Source: Colocasia esculenta (lineage: Eukaryota > Streptophyta > Magnoliopsida > Alismatales > Araceae). Taken from it: a DNA stretch of 64,000 nt. The stretch's first letter is position 1; every line of letters begins with the position of its first letter. The stretch is taken from NCBI GenBank assembly GCA_014218235.1, contig CM024766.1, positions 46,465,359-46,529,358 on the forward strand, given 5' to 3'. The position numbers and the translations under genes are program-made. The notes beneath the pieces were generated by a model. That model was not told the DNA's origin. It searched no databases and saw only the letters and a list, made by a program, of their open reading frames with translations. Positions 54,404 through 64,000 of this stretch are shown piece by piece.

Positions 54404-56628
54404 TGATGATCAGTCCATCTCCATATAATTTATTATTAATTATATGTATTTTTGGTGATTAACAAAACCTTGAAAAGTATTTTCTAACAACATTTTTTGA
54501 AGTTTATCCATAGGCAATAATTCAAGAAAAATCTGTAAGTTGTCTACACACACTGCTATTTGAAGTTCAATGCATATGTTTTGTCTAAGTACACATCGAC
54601 TTCTTTGATAGAACAACGATTTCATCAGAAGAACATCGATTTTAGTCTTACATCGTCTCACTTAAAACAACGACTCTCTTAGAAAAACATCGACTTCGTC
54701 GCTACAATGACTTCATAGAAACATCGATTTTGTCTCACTTAAACATTAACTTCGTCGCTACAACGACTTCATAAAAACATCGATTCTGTCTCACTTAAAC
54801 ATCGACTTCATCGCTACAACGACTTCATAAAAACATCGATTCTGTCTCACTTAAACATCAACTTCGTCGTTACAACGACTTCTTAGAAACATCGATTTTG
54901 TTTCACTTAAACATCGACTTGGTTGCTACAACGACTTCATAGCTTCAACATCGATTTCATTGCAATAATAATTTCGCTTCACTGAAACAACAATTTGGTC
55001 GTTTCATCGACTTCGCTTCAGTTAAACAACGATTTGGTTGATTCATCGACTTCGCTTTACTTAAACATCGATTTCGGTAGAACAACGACTTCATGTCTAG
55101 AACAACTTCACTCAAACATCGACTTCATATGAAACAACGATTTCATCTCTACAATGACTTTACTTAAACAACGATTTCAGTAGAACAACGACTTCATATG
55201 AAACAACGACTTCATGTTTATATCAACTTCATTTCAAACAACGATTTCATCAGCACATCGACTTCAGCTGAACAACGACTGTGTACAGAACATCGATTTC
55301 ATTAATACATGGATTATGCTCACATCGACTTGATTTCAACATGGATTACATTCTCACTTGACTCATGATTATATCATTGATTTAATATCAACATCGACTC
55401 TCTCTGGGTACATCCTGTCAAAATACATCAACCCTCTATTAATGATTATATTTTAGATAGCTGTCAAACATTCTCGTTTAAATCTTCTTTAGTTACATTC
55501 CACATGATATTTAAATGAATTTCAAATCTTTGTGGATTTCAAGTTTTCTCACGAAAGAATGTTGTATCCCATGTTCTCTAATATTTATTGTGATAGTACA
55601 AACCTCTGAACGATATATCTTTTACCTATCTTGCCTATAACACACAAAGTCATAATGACATAATGGCATTTCTCTTCTGGTGTATCTTCATACATCACAA
55701 CTACTAATGTTGACTGACAGTTTAGACAAAGATAAGTTGTCTATGTGTTAGTATTTATTGTGTGCAGAGTTTTCGGTGGAAACGTACGTCTCAAAGATGG
55801 ACCTGTCAACCTGACAAGAGGATAGAAGATTCAGACAATCTTTCCTTGAGTATGTGTGTCTATCCGAGCATTAATGGCTGCAGGCCCACTTGCTCTTTCC
55901 TTCAAGCCAGACACTCCAACGTGCATGAAGATGTGAGACAACGGATATTTCAACGGATACTTCAACGGTCAAATTATTTAGAAGATAAAAGAAGACTGGT
56001 GACTTCAAGCTCATCTTGAACTCTTTCAACCCTTGAGAAGATTGAACATCTTAGTCACCTATAGAACAACAAGAGCTAGCTCGTCCATTCCAACTTTCTG
56101 TAGCTCCTTGCTCTCTGTAAAATAGTGCATTGCCTTTGAGAGCTTGCATTGATCTGAGAGAGTCTATTTGTGATAATCGTGTGTCTCTCAGACCTCGCCT
56201 CAGAGCAAGCAGTGATTATAAGCTTGGTCTTGGGGCCTTTCTCTTTCAACTCATTTTTTTGTGAGCATTCCTCTTTGGGTGTGAAGAGAAGACCTATTGC
56301 ATCAGGTGGAGCGATCCCTCTTCTGGTAGAGAAGAGAAGGCCAACTGTTGCAGGATGTGTAAGTGTCCTTAAGGGGGACTGTACCCTTGTTTAGTGGAAT
56401 CCCTAGTGGTTGCTTGGGGACTGGACGTAGGACTCCTTGGGATAGGAGATCCGAACCAGGATAAAATTTCCTGTTGTCTGTGTGATTGTTCTCTTTGTTT
56501 TGATTAACACTAACTCTAACTATCAATCTTAGTGTTGTATGTCAAGTTTGTTTATTTACAGGAAATATTGTAAGAAGAATTTTTAGCAATCCATTCACCC
56601 CCCCTCTGGGCTTGCTATCTGGGCAACA
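54404..56628 (+). repeat. 3' LTR of element F
   Basis: 2225 bp from TGATGATCAG to CTGGGCAACA, followed by the AATCC duplication. It contains the ATCGA/CGACTTC array and, near its end, ATTCACCCCCCCTCTGGG. Confidence 0.87.
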
Positions 56629-56633
56629 AATCC

Positions 56634-57572
56634 TATAAGAACCTCTATTGAATATCCAATAGCCACTGAAGATGAGTCTAACGGCTGGCTTACATAGAGG
56701 CAGTGGGAAGTCTGATGTGTAATAGATAGAAGAATAGAAGAGGAGGAGTAGAAGCTGGAGGTAAAGACTCAATAGCTATCTTATGCAAAGAATCTAAAAA
56801 ATAAGAGAAGGATGCAGTCACAAAGGTACACATACACAAAAGATACAGTGAGAGTTCCACCCAACAAAGAGCATCCAAAAGGTTTCAGAACATACCAACG
56901 CCTACATCCTTCCTGAACCAAAAGAGAGAGCTAGAGCTGTCAAACTCAGGTTTTTTAGCTTTCCTCTCTCTCTCTCTCTCTACATTGCTTTCTAATCACT
57001 TGTCTAAAAGAGAGAGTGATTTGTTTGTGTCTAGGAGAAGTATTCATTATTCTTCTTTTCTCTTCTTGACGTTGTCTCAGATCAAGCCTTGTTTCAGTAA
57101 GCTTGGTCTAGGGACCTTAGCATTTCTTCGAGATATTTTTTGTGCCTATTCATTAGAAGAGAAGGCTTACTGAGCAAGTGTTCCCCTTTGTAGAAGGGAA
57201 GACCAGTAGGTGTGCTGGGTGTTGTATGCCCCTTGCGGAGAAGGGAAGACCAGTGGGTGTGCTGAGTGTTGTATGCCCCTTGTTTAATGGAAGACCAATG
57301 TATGCTTAGTGGTTTAGTGAAATCCCATGAGTTTGTTTGGGGAATGTACGTATGACTTCCTTTTGGAAGGGCTGAACTAGAATAAATTTTCTTGTGTTAT
57401 GTGTGAGATTATTTCTATTTATTTTCATTGCATATTAACTAACATGACTAACATTCTCACTTAGTGTTTGTGGTTTTAAGATTTAGGAGATATTTAAAAA
57501 CAACCCAATCACCCCCCTCCCCCCCCACCCCCCCACCCCCCATCCCCTTTGGGCTTGTCATATGGGACAACA
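56634..57572 (+). repeat. 5' LTR of element E, last segment
   Basis: Resumes E's LTR after F (TATAAGAACCTC) and ends GGGCTTGTCATATGGGACAACA. It contains the C-rich block 57510-57547. It is followed by the primer-like site TGATATCAAAGC at 57575-57586. Confidence 0.78.
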
Positions 57573-57574
57573 AG

Positions 57575-57586
57575 TGATATCAAAGC
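57575..57586 (+). other. Primer binding site of element E
   Basis: TGATATCAAAGC lies two bases after the LTR end. It differs slightly from the usual TGGTATCAGAGC. Confidence 0.7.
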
Positions 57587-57636
57587 GGGGTCTCTCAAGA
57601 AATCAGAAGATTCAACGATCTGAAGAGTAAAGATCA

Positions 57637-59400
57637 ATGGCAGCACAAGGATACTCTGAAGGGCAATCTGACAATAGACCACCTCTATTCGATGGTGAAG
57701 ACTACAACTACTGAAAGACAATGATGGAATTCTTCTTTCTGGGATATGACTATCAATTGTGGACCATCATTAAAGGAGGAGATCTAATAGTCCTCTCTTC
57801 AAGGGAAAATTGGACAGACAATGATAGAAAAATACTATAACAAAACAACAAGGCCAAGAATCTCATTTGTTGTGCCTTGTCCAAGAGAGAATGCACTTCT
57901 GCCAAAGAAATGTGGACAAACTTCGTCTCACTTATGAAGGGACATACAAAGTCAATGAAACAAGAATCGCCATCTTAGTTACCCATATGAAAATTTTCAG
58001 ATCCAACCAAGAGAGACCATGACTCAGATGTACAATTGGTTTACTGACATCACAAATGGTCTAGCCGGATTGGGAAAGGCATACAACACTGGGGATATGG
58101 TAAGAAAAATTCTTAGTTTACTACCAAACCAGTGAACTCCAAAGGTCACTGCAATAGAAGAAACCAATGACCACACCTCAATGTCATTGGAAAAGCTCAT
58201 TGGGTCTCTTATGGCTCATGAGATAAATATGTAAAGTCTAGGAGAAAGCACCTCAAAGAAAAAGATCAGCATCGCCTTGAAGACAGAAGAGCCAAACTCT
58301 GATGAAGCCATGACCAATGAGAGTAGTGATGCAGATAGTGAAGAAAAAGCCCTTCTGTCATGACTTCTACAAAGAATTTTAGCCAAGAAGAAGCATAAGT
58401 CAGGAAGAAGATTCTTTAGAAATGATAAAGCAATCAAGAAAACAGAACCTATTTGTTATGAATGCAAGCAACCCGAGCACCTGAAGACTGATTGCCCCAA
58501 GCTAAGGAAAAATGAGTACAAAATGAAGGAGCCTTAAATGAAAATCAAGAAGTACAAAAATAAGGTTATGACAACTACTTGGAATAATGAAGAAAGCTCA
58601 TCTAAAGACTCAAGCTCAGATGAACAACAACAAGAAAAACTCACCTTGCCTTTATGGAAAATCATGATGATAAGGTAAATTCTGGTACCTCTTTTGATTC
58701 ATTTTCATATTTTGATGATGATAATTTAGAAGATGTATTTAATGAACCATATGAAAAGTATAGAGATGTATCTAAGCAACTAAAATTATTAAAGAAATTT
58801 TTTACATGTTTAGAAAAGACTAACTCAGATTTGAAGTCTGAAACTGAACAATTTGGAAAACAAATTGAAGAATTAAAACATAAGAACAATATGTCATGTG
58901 AGGATGTAAAAGAGAAAAATAATAAAATAGATAATCTAGAAAAGTATAACATAATAAAGAAATTAAATGAAGAAATAAAGATCCTAACGAAGATAATAAA
59001 CATCTAAACTCTACAATAGGCAAACTAACAAACGAAAAAATCATCTCAAAATTTAAATGGTGAAAGAAGAAGTGGCAAAAAGAAATTTGGTGTAGGTTAC
59101 ACACCACCTGAGAATGAAGAAACAATAATCTATCTCCTATGCCAAAGTTCATACCTGAAGGCAATTATGTTAACAAAAACATAAGAAAATAGTATGTTAA
59201 AAATAGAAATAAAATGAATGATCAAAACAATAATAAACATTGCATGCTGTTCTCACTGCAACAAGCTTGGTCACACAATAAGAAACTATACAACAAAGCA
59301 CCTGAAATGGATTCCCAGGAAAGTTTATTATGAAACTAACTACCAAGGACCCAAATGATTTTCCGTACCTAATTCCTAATGACCTTCGTACAGGTTAGCC
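57637..59400 (+). pseudogene. Degenerate gag of element E
   Basis: Starts with ATG at 57637, reading MAAQGYSEGQSDNRPPLFDG and then EDYNY followed by a stop where Trp is expected. A CX2CX4HX4C knuckle (CYECKQPEHLKTDC) lies at 58454-58495. A coil-rich piece is open at 58654-59007. A second knuckle remnant (CSHCNKLGHTIRN) lies near 59250. Several frameshifts and stops separate these parts, so no functional protein is possible. The layout parallels K gag: capsid part, knuckle, coil, second knuckle. Confidence 0.75.
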
Positions 59401-61106
59401 TTAAAGCATCTAAGTGGTACATGGACAGTGGATGCTCTAGGCGTATGACAGGTGATAGAAGCCTATTCAAAATAATCAAATTAGAAGAAGGATCAATCAC
59501 CTATAGAGACAATGGGAAATGAACTGTTATTAGATGTGGTACAGTGGGTAGTAAGAACAAGAATCTAATTGAAGTAGTTCTTTGTGTCAAAGGCTTAGAG
59601 CACAATTTGATAAGCACCAGTCAACTCTGCGATAAGGGACATCAAGTAAAATTTATAGAATTAAAATGTCTTATTATCAAGGATGAAGAAGTGATAGTTG
59701 AAGGACATAGGGAAAAGAACTTATATGTCCTACACCTCGAAGATTTAAAGAATCAAATGTATGTCTAGCAACCAATAAAGCACTAACACAGAATTATGAC
59801 ACAGAAGATTGAGTCATGCTAGCTTAGATGTGATCAGAAAATTAATAAAGTATGAGCTAGTGGAAAGATTACCAAAGATCAACACTCCTTATGACAAGGT
59901 TTGTGGATCTTGTGCCAAAGGGAAACATGCCAATTCTTCCTTCAAATCAAAGACAACTGTCACCACCACCAAGCCTTTGGAGCTACTTCACATGGACTTA
60001 TTTGGTCCAATGTCTACAACAAGCTTGGGAGGAAAGAACTATGGATTTGTCATTGTTGATGACTTCTCTAAGTTCACATGGGTGTCATTCTTAGTGCATA
60101 AAGATGACACATTCGAAGCCTTCGTAAAATTCAGTAAATTGGTGCAGAAGGATCAAAAGTTCAGCATAATTGGATTAATGTTAGATCATGGAGGAGAATT
60201 TCAGAACAAATAGTTCATAAGTTTCTGTGAAGACCAATGAATTGAGCACAACTTTTTAGCACTAAAGACACCCCAATAAAATGGAGTTGCTAAAAGAAAG
60301 AACATAACACTATTGTACATGGCAAGAACAGTGCTATCCGAGTACAACCTGCCAAGATATTTTTGGGTAGAGACAATCAACACAGCATGCTACATATTCA
60401 ACAGAGTAATGATCAGACCAAATTTGAAAAAGGCTACATATGAACTATACAAGGATAAGAAACCAAATGTCAGTCACCTCAAGCCATTCGGATGCAAATG
60501 CTACATTCTCAATAATGGTAAGTCAAATTTGGGTAAGTTGGATGCAAAATCTGATGAATGTATATTTCTTGGCTATACCTCAAAACCTAAAGGTTATAGA
60601 GTATTTAATAGAAAAACTTTATTGATTGAGCAAACCATTCATGTCATATTTGATTAGGCTAACCCATCTTTAAGGAAAGAAAATGACAGTGATGATGAAG
60701 GAATAGGGAAACTAGTAGAAAAACTGAAGGACATCACCATAAGAGAAGACAAGGTGGAGCCACCATTGGAGGATCTACTCCAAAGTGAACCTTCTTATGA
60801 AGACCTTTCTAGGAAGTGGAAATTTCAGAAGGATCATCCCAAAGACAATATCATAGGTGATCCAAGTCAAGGAGTAAGAACAAGAGGTAATGTAATTCCT
60901 TACGATTACCTAGCATTTATTTCTCAAATTGAGCCTAGGACTGTTAATGTGACACTGACTGATGAATCTTGGATTTTGGCCACGCAAGATGAACTTAATC
61001 AATTCAGGAGAAACCATGTTTAGACTCTTGTACCTAGACCATCAGACCATCCGGTTATTAACACCAAATAGGTGTTCAGAAATAAAGTTGATGAGACTGT
61101 TGTCAT
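59401..61106 (+). pseudogene. Pol of element E, first part (protease, integrase, start of RT)
   Basis: The protease motif DSGCSRRMTGD (59424 on) has Arg where K has His. The integrase region has HMDLFGP and LMLDHGGEF, but the third catalytic residue near 60292 is Lys (GVAKRKN) where K has Glu (NGVVERKN). The integrase tail reads KPFGCKCYILN and GYRVFNRKT. RT begins with DESWILATQDELNQFRRN. Stops and frameshifts occur near 59520, 59768, 60211, 60238, 60277, 60655, 61021 and 61069. Solo LTR H interrupts it at 61106. Confidence 0.82.
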
Positions 61107-63566
61107 TGTTGACCAGGTTGCAAACCCAAAGGGGGGGGGGTGAATGGGTTGCTTCAAGAGTATCTTAAAATTTTCCTACTTAAAACAACTTAAGACAGAA
61201 ACACACTAAGTGCAGATGTTAGAGTTAGTGAGCATCGAAAGTATGATAAAAAACAATCACACAAAATGCACAAGGATTTTATCCTGGTTCGCACCTCCTA
61301 TCACTAGGAGTCCTATGTCCAGTTCCCAAGAAACTACTTGGGATTTCACTAACCAAGGATATAGTCCCCCTTTAGGACACTTACACATCCAGCACCCGCT
61401 GGCCTTCTCTTCAACCCACGAAGAGGCAATATAACCACCTGTAGCAACAGGTCTTCCCTTCAGAAAGGGGAACTAAACCACCTACTCACAACATGTCTTC
61501 TCTTCTCACAGGAAGAGGAACACTCTTAAAGAAGAGTTGAAGGGATGGCCCCAAGACCAAGCTTATACAACAATGCAGTGCTTGATCTGAGGCATGAACT
61601 GAGAGAGGAAGAATGTAGACTATGAATCTATCCTCTCAGAACAACTGGCTTTCAAAGAAAGGAAGTGAGGGCTTCAGAAGAGCTTGGAGCAGATCGTCTT
61701 GAAGTGAAGGTGCACTGCTCTCAATGGTGGTTGTGAAGGCTTGTGTGAATTCGCGTGTATTACTTGTGTATCCTTCCGTGTGTTCTTTTCTTCACAACCA
61801 TCGTCTTCTTATATGCACTTCAGCTTTCTTCAGATGTATTTGTTGAAGTGTCCGTTGAAGTGTTCGTTGTCTCTTATCTCTTGGTGCTCGTTTTCATGCA
61901 GTCATAACAAGTCTTACATTGTAGAGACATGTGACTACCAAAAACCTGTAGGCATTAAATGCCAAGAGAGATCTTCAGTCAACAGAAAAAGGTGTTATAC
62001 AGAAATAGAAATGTCTATTCTGTTACCATATAAATCACAAGAAGACTTGATATAAGAATGGCAAACCATAAAGTGCTTTCTCCAAAAGAACTGTGTCCCG
62101 TGACTAAGTAAGCCATAGATAGATATGTTCCTTTCTATTCACACATAAAGTATTAGAAAACTTATCATGAAAATAGTAGTAAGTCAAAAAGTCATACTAC
62201 ATGGGAACTATATCCAGCAACAGACAATGCGTAAGACGTATATGAAATATTAACAGACGGCAGGAGATTTTGAATCTCACTCATTCAAAATGCTAAGAGT
62301 ATTTAAAAATATGTCTGAGAATGCTTTAATTAAATTATCCAAAATGGTTTCAAAAAGTTCCTTAATTAGAAGATATGCTTGAAGGCTTTTGTAAGAAAGA
62401 TATGTAACAGATAATTATCAAGGTATTTGAAACTAATATATCTGAAATAGCAAAGGATAATATAATGCCAAATGATGTTAAGACATAGTCGATGTTCAAA
62501 GAGTAATTGATGTCCAGGAGCAATCTATGTTCAAGAACAATCCATGAAGACAATCGATGTTTAACTGTAATCTTTGTTTGAGTAACTGTAGTTGATGTTT
62601 AGGACAGTCGATGTTTGAGACATTCGATGTCTAAGGGTAATCGATGTCTAATGGTAATCGATGTCCAAAAAGGTAATCGATGTTTGAACATAATCGATGT
62701 GGACTTAGAGGAGTAATTGATGTCATTGTATACAATAATCGATGTTTAAGAGAAAGGTAATCAATATGTCAAGGAAATAACATAAATGGTTGAAGTGAAA
62801 GCTTCGACTAGCAAGAATACAACGTTATCGGTCGAAGTGTAACTTCGAATATTACGAAGTGTAACTTCGATATGACGAAGTGGACTTTGGATATGACGAA
62901 GTAAACTTTGGATATGATGAAGTGGACTTCATATAAAATAGATCATAACGTTGTAGGTTGAAGTGAATCTTCGTATAAGACTTCGGATATGACGAAGTAA
63001 ACTTCGTATATAATGAAAAAGAACACAATCGGTCGAAGCTGAAACCCGCAGTCGGTCGAAGTGAACTTTGGATATAACTTCAGATATGATGAAGTTAGCT
63101 TCGTATATGATGAAGTAGGACTTTGACTGATCACGACAAAAAACATGCATGACGAAGTACCAGCTTCGAATATGATGAAGTGGACTTTGGATATGACGAA
63201 GCTAGCTTCGTATATGACGAAGTAGAGCTTTGACTGATCGTGACCAAAAACATGCATGACTTCGAATGAAGAAGTTTATTAGTGAAACTTGACTTCAATT
63301 GAAACTTTGAAAAGATTATCAGTGATGAAACACGAACTTATGAATGACAACAAGGACTTACAAGAAATTGAACACCATCTAGAGAACTTGAAAATACTTG
63401 GAATACTTACAATGGTGATCCTTGAAGTATAATTTATTTCTTTTGAGTCTCCTGTTGACAGACTTAACCAAATTGATATTAAGGAAAATACACATGGTTT
63501 ATAAAGATATTCTGATAAGTTTTGTTATCACCAAAATATATAATCATGGAGATAAAGGAGTCAACA
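61107..63566 (-). mobile_element. Solo LTR H, same family as the LTR of E
   Basis: TGTTGACCAGG...GAGTCAACA (2460 bp) is flanked by GTCAT (61102-61106 and 63567-63571), and pol resumes exactly after it. Its complement starts TGTTGACTCCTTTATCTCCATG, matching the start of LTR E, and a minus-strand TATA-like CATATAAGAAG lies near 61810. A 10-G run at 61131-61140 marks its end. No internal genes remain, so it is a solo LTR. Confidence 0.87.
62480..63285. promoter_or_regulatory. ATCGATGT and GACGAAGT/ACTTCG arrays in LTR H
   Basis: About 62480-62765 holds a run of (A/T)ATCGATGTCTAA-like words. About 62800-63285 holds ~22-bp units GACGAAGTGGACTTCGGATAT with variants. Both lie in the first half of the LTR on its own strand. 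Confidence 0.68.
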
Positions 63567-64000
63567 GTCATTACTAGGAACAAGGCTAGATTGGTAGCTC
63601 ACGGCTATTCCCAAGAAGAAGACATAGACTTTGATGAAACCTATGCTCCAGTCATCAGACTTGAGGCAATCCGAATCTTACTTGCATATGCATCTGCTTC
63701 AAACCCAAAACTTTTGCAAATGGATGTAAAATCTACTTTTTTGAATGGTTTTATCAATGAAGAAGTATATGTAGAACAACCCCTGGTTTTGATGATCTTG
63801 ATTTTCCAAATCATGTTTTCAAATTGCATAAGACATTTTATAGTCTGAAACAAGCTCCAAGAGTCTAGTATGAAACACTGAGTACATTTCTTCTAAATCA
63901 TGGTTTTGTTAGAGGAAAAGTAGATAGCACTTCGTTTATTAAATCTTGTTTACAAAACACATTAATAGTGCAAATCTATGTTGATGACATTATTTTTAGA
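63567..64000 (+). pseudogene. Pol of element E, RT continuation, cut by the window edge
   Basis: Resumes with NKARLVAHGYSQEEDIDFDETYAPV and MDVKSTFLNGFINEEVYV. After a frameshift near 63785 it reads FKLHKTFYSLKQAPR, then a stop where Trp is usual, and reaches the catalytic YVDD (63977-63988) twelve bases before the edge. RNase H would follow outside the window. Confidence 0.85.

Larger units (their letters stand above)
49640..56628 (+). mobile_element. Element F: deleted SIRE-like element carrying only the third ORF
   Basis: The target duplication AATCC (49635-49639 and 56629-56633) flanks TGATGGTCAG...GGGCAACA. The 3' LTR is 54404-56628. The 5' LTR copy matches only to 50725 and then jumps straight into the third ORF, so the rest of the LTR, the primer site, gag and pol are deleted. 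F is inserted in the 5' LTR of E. Confidence 0.85.
23384..64000 (+). mobile_element. Element E: SIRE-like Ty1/Copia host element, heavily nested, runs off the window
   Basis: Its 5' LTR starts TGTTGACTCTTTTATCTCC at 23384 and is split into 23384-23417, 48065-49639 and 56634-57572, about 2.55 kb when the inserts D and F are excluded. It ends GGGACAACA, followed by the primer-like TGATATCAAAGC (57575-57586). Degenerate gag (57637 on) and pol (59400 on) follow, interrupted by solo LTR H. The start matches the complement of H (TGTTGACTCCTTTATCTCC), so H is a relative. The right end lies beyond 64000. Confidence 0.8.

Noticed and set aside
54404..57572. One 3.2-kb LTR shared by two tandem elements
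   Set aside because: An LTR end and the AATCC duplication at 56628-56633 show that F ends there. The rest, 56634-57572, belongs to the LTR of E.

Overview
The window is plant nuclear DNA, probably from a monocot. The evidence is spliceosomal introns, tRNA-iMet-type primer sites next to long terminal repeats, chromodomain Ty3/Gypsy and SIRE-type Ty1/Copia retrotransposons, a hAT DNA element, and the 3' end of a gene resembling the iron-response bHLH factors IRO3/PYE. There are no bacterial operons, rRNA or tRNA genes. The species cannot be named from the sequence.

Layout. 1-9431 is genic or intergenic DNA. It holds a ~36-bp minisatellite (1-385), a promoter-like block with a TATA box at 1738, the last two recognisable exons of the bHLH gene (3670-5199), a 1210-bp hAT element with an exact 8-bp target duplication and captured EF-hand gene pieces (5476-6685), and a degenerate CTTTAA-rich repeat (about 8280-9290). 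9432-23383 is a series of damaged LTR elements. A (9432-16832, minus strand) encodes only a gag-like protein, B is a 2.9-kb LTR plus leader, and C is a truncated minus-strand LTR related to element D.

23384-64000 is one nested structure, and most junctions carry 5-bp target-site duplications (TSDs). Element E (SIRE-like Copia, plus strand) begins at 23384 and runs off the right edge. Its 5' LTR was split by D (chromodomain Gypsy, 23418-48059, TSD ATTTT) and by F (deleted SIRE-like element, 49640-56628, TSD AATCC). D was itself hit by K (complete young Copia, minus strand, 30712-42253, TSD GATAA) and by solo LTR J (45113-47219, TSD GAAAG). E pol was hit by solo LTR H (61107-63566, TSD GTCAT).

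How the parts work together. K has intact gag and pol frames and near-identical LTRs. D is one continuous reading frame broken almost only by C-to-T type stops. K and F each carry a third frame after pol. The two third-frame proteins look homologous, lack obvious membrane segments and have basic nuclear-signal-like patches.

The strongest unexplained pattern is that almost every LTR family here carries a cluster of its own short near-palindromic word. Examples are CTGTCGACAG in A and K, GTCGCGA in B, GTTGCCGTCAA-like words in C and D, CGAAGT..ACTTCG in E and H, ATCGA/CGACTTC in F, and TTCGACT..AGTCGGA in J. In the Copia LTRs the cluster sits in the first half of the LTR; in K, where a TATA box is clear, it lies upstream of it. 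This looks like a family-specific cis-element system, and a partner protein, possibly the third ORF, is a testable inference.
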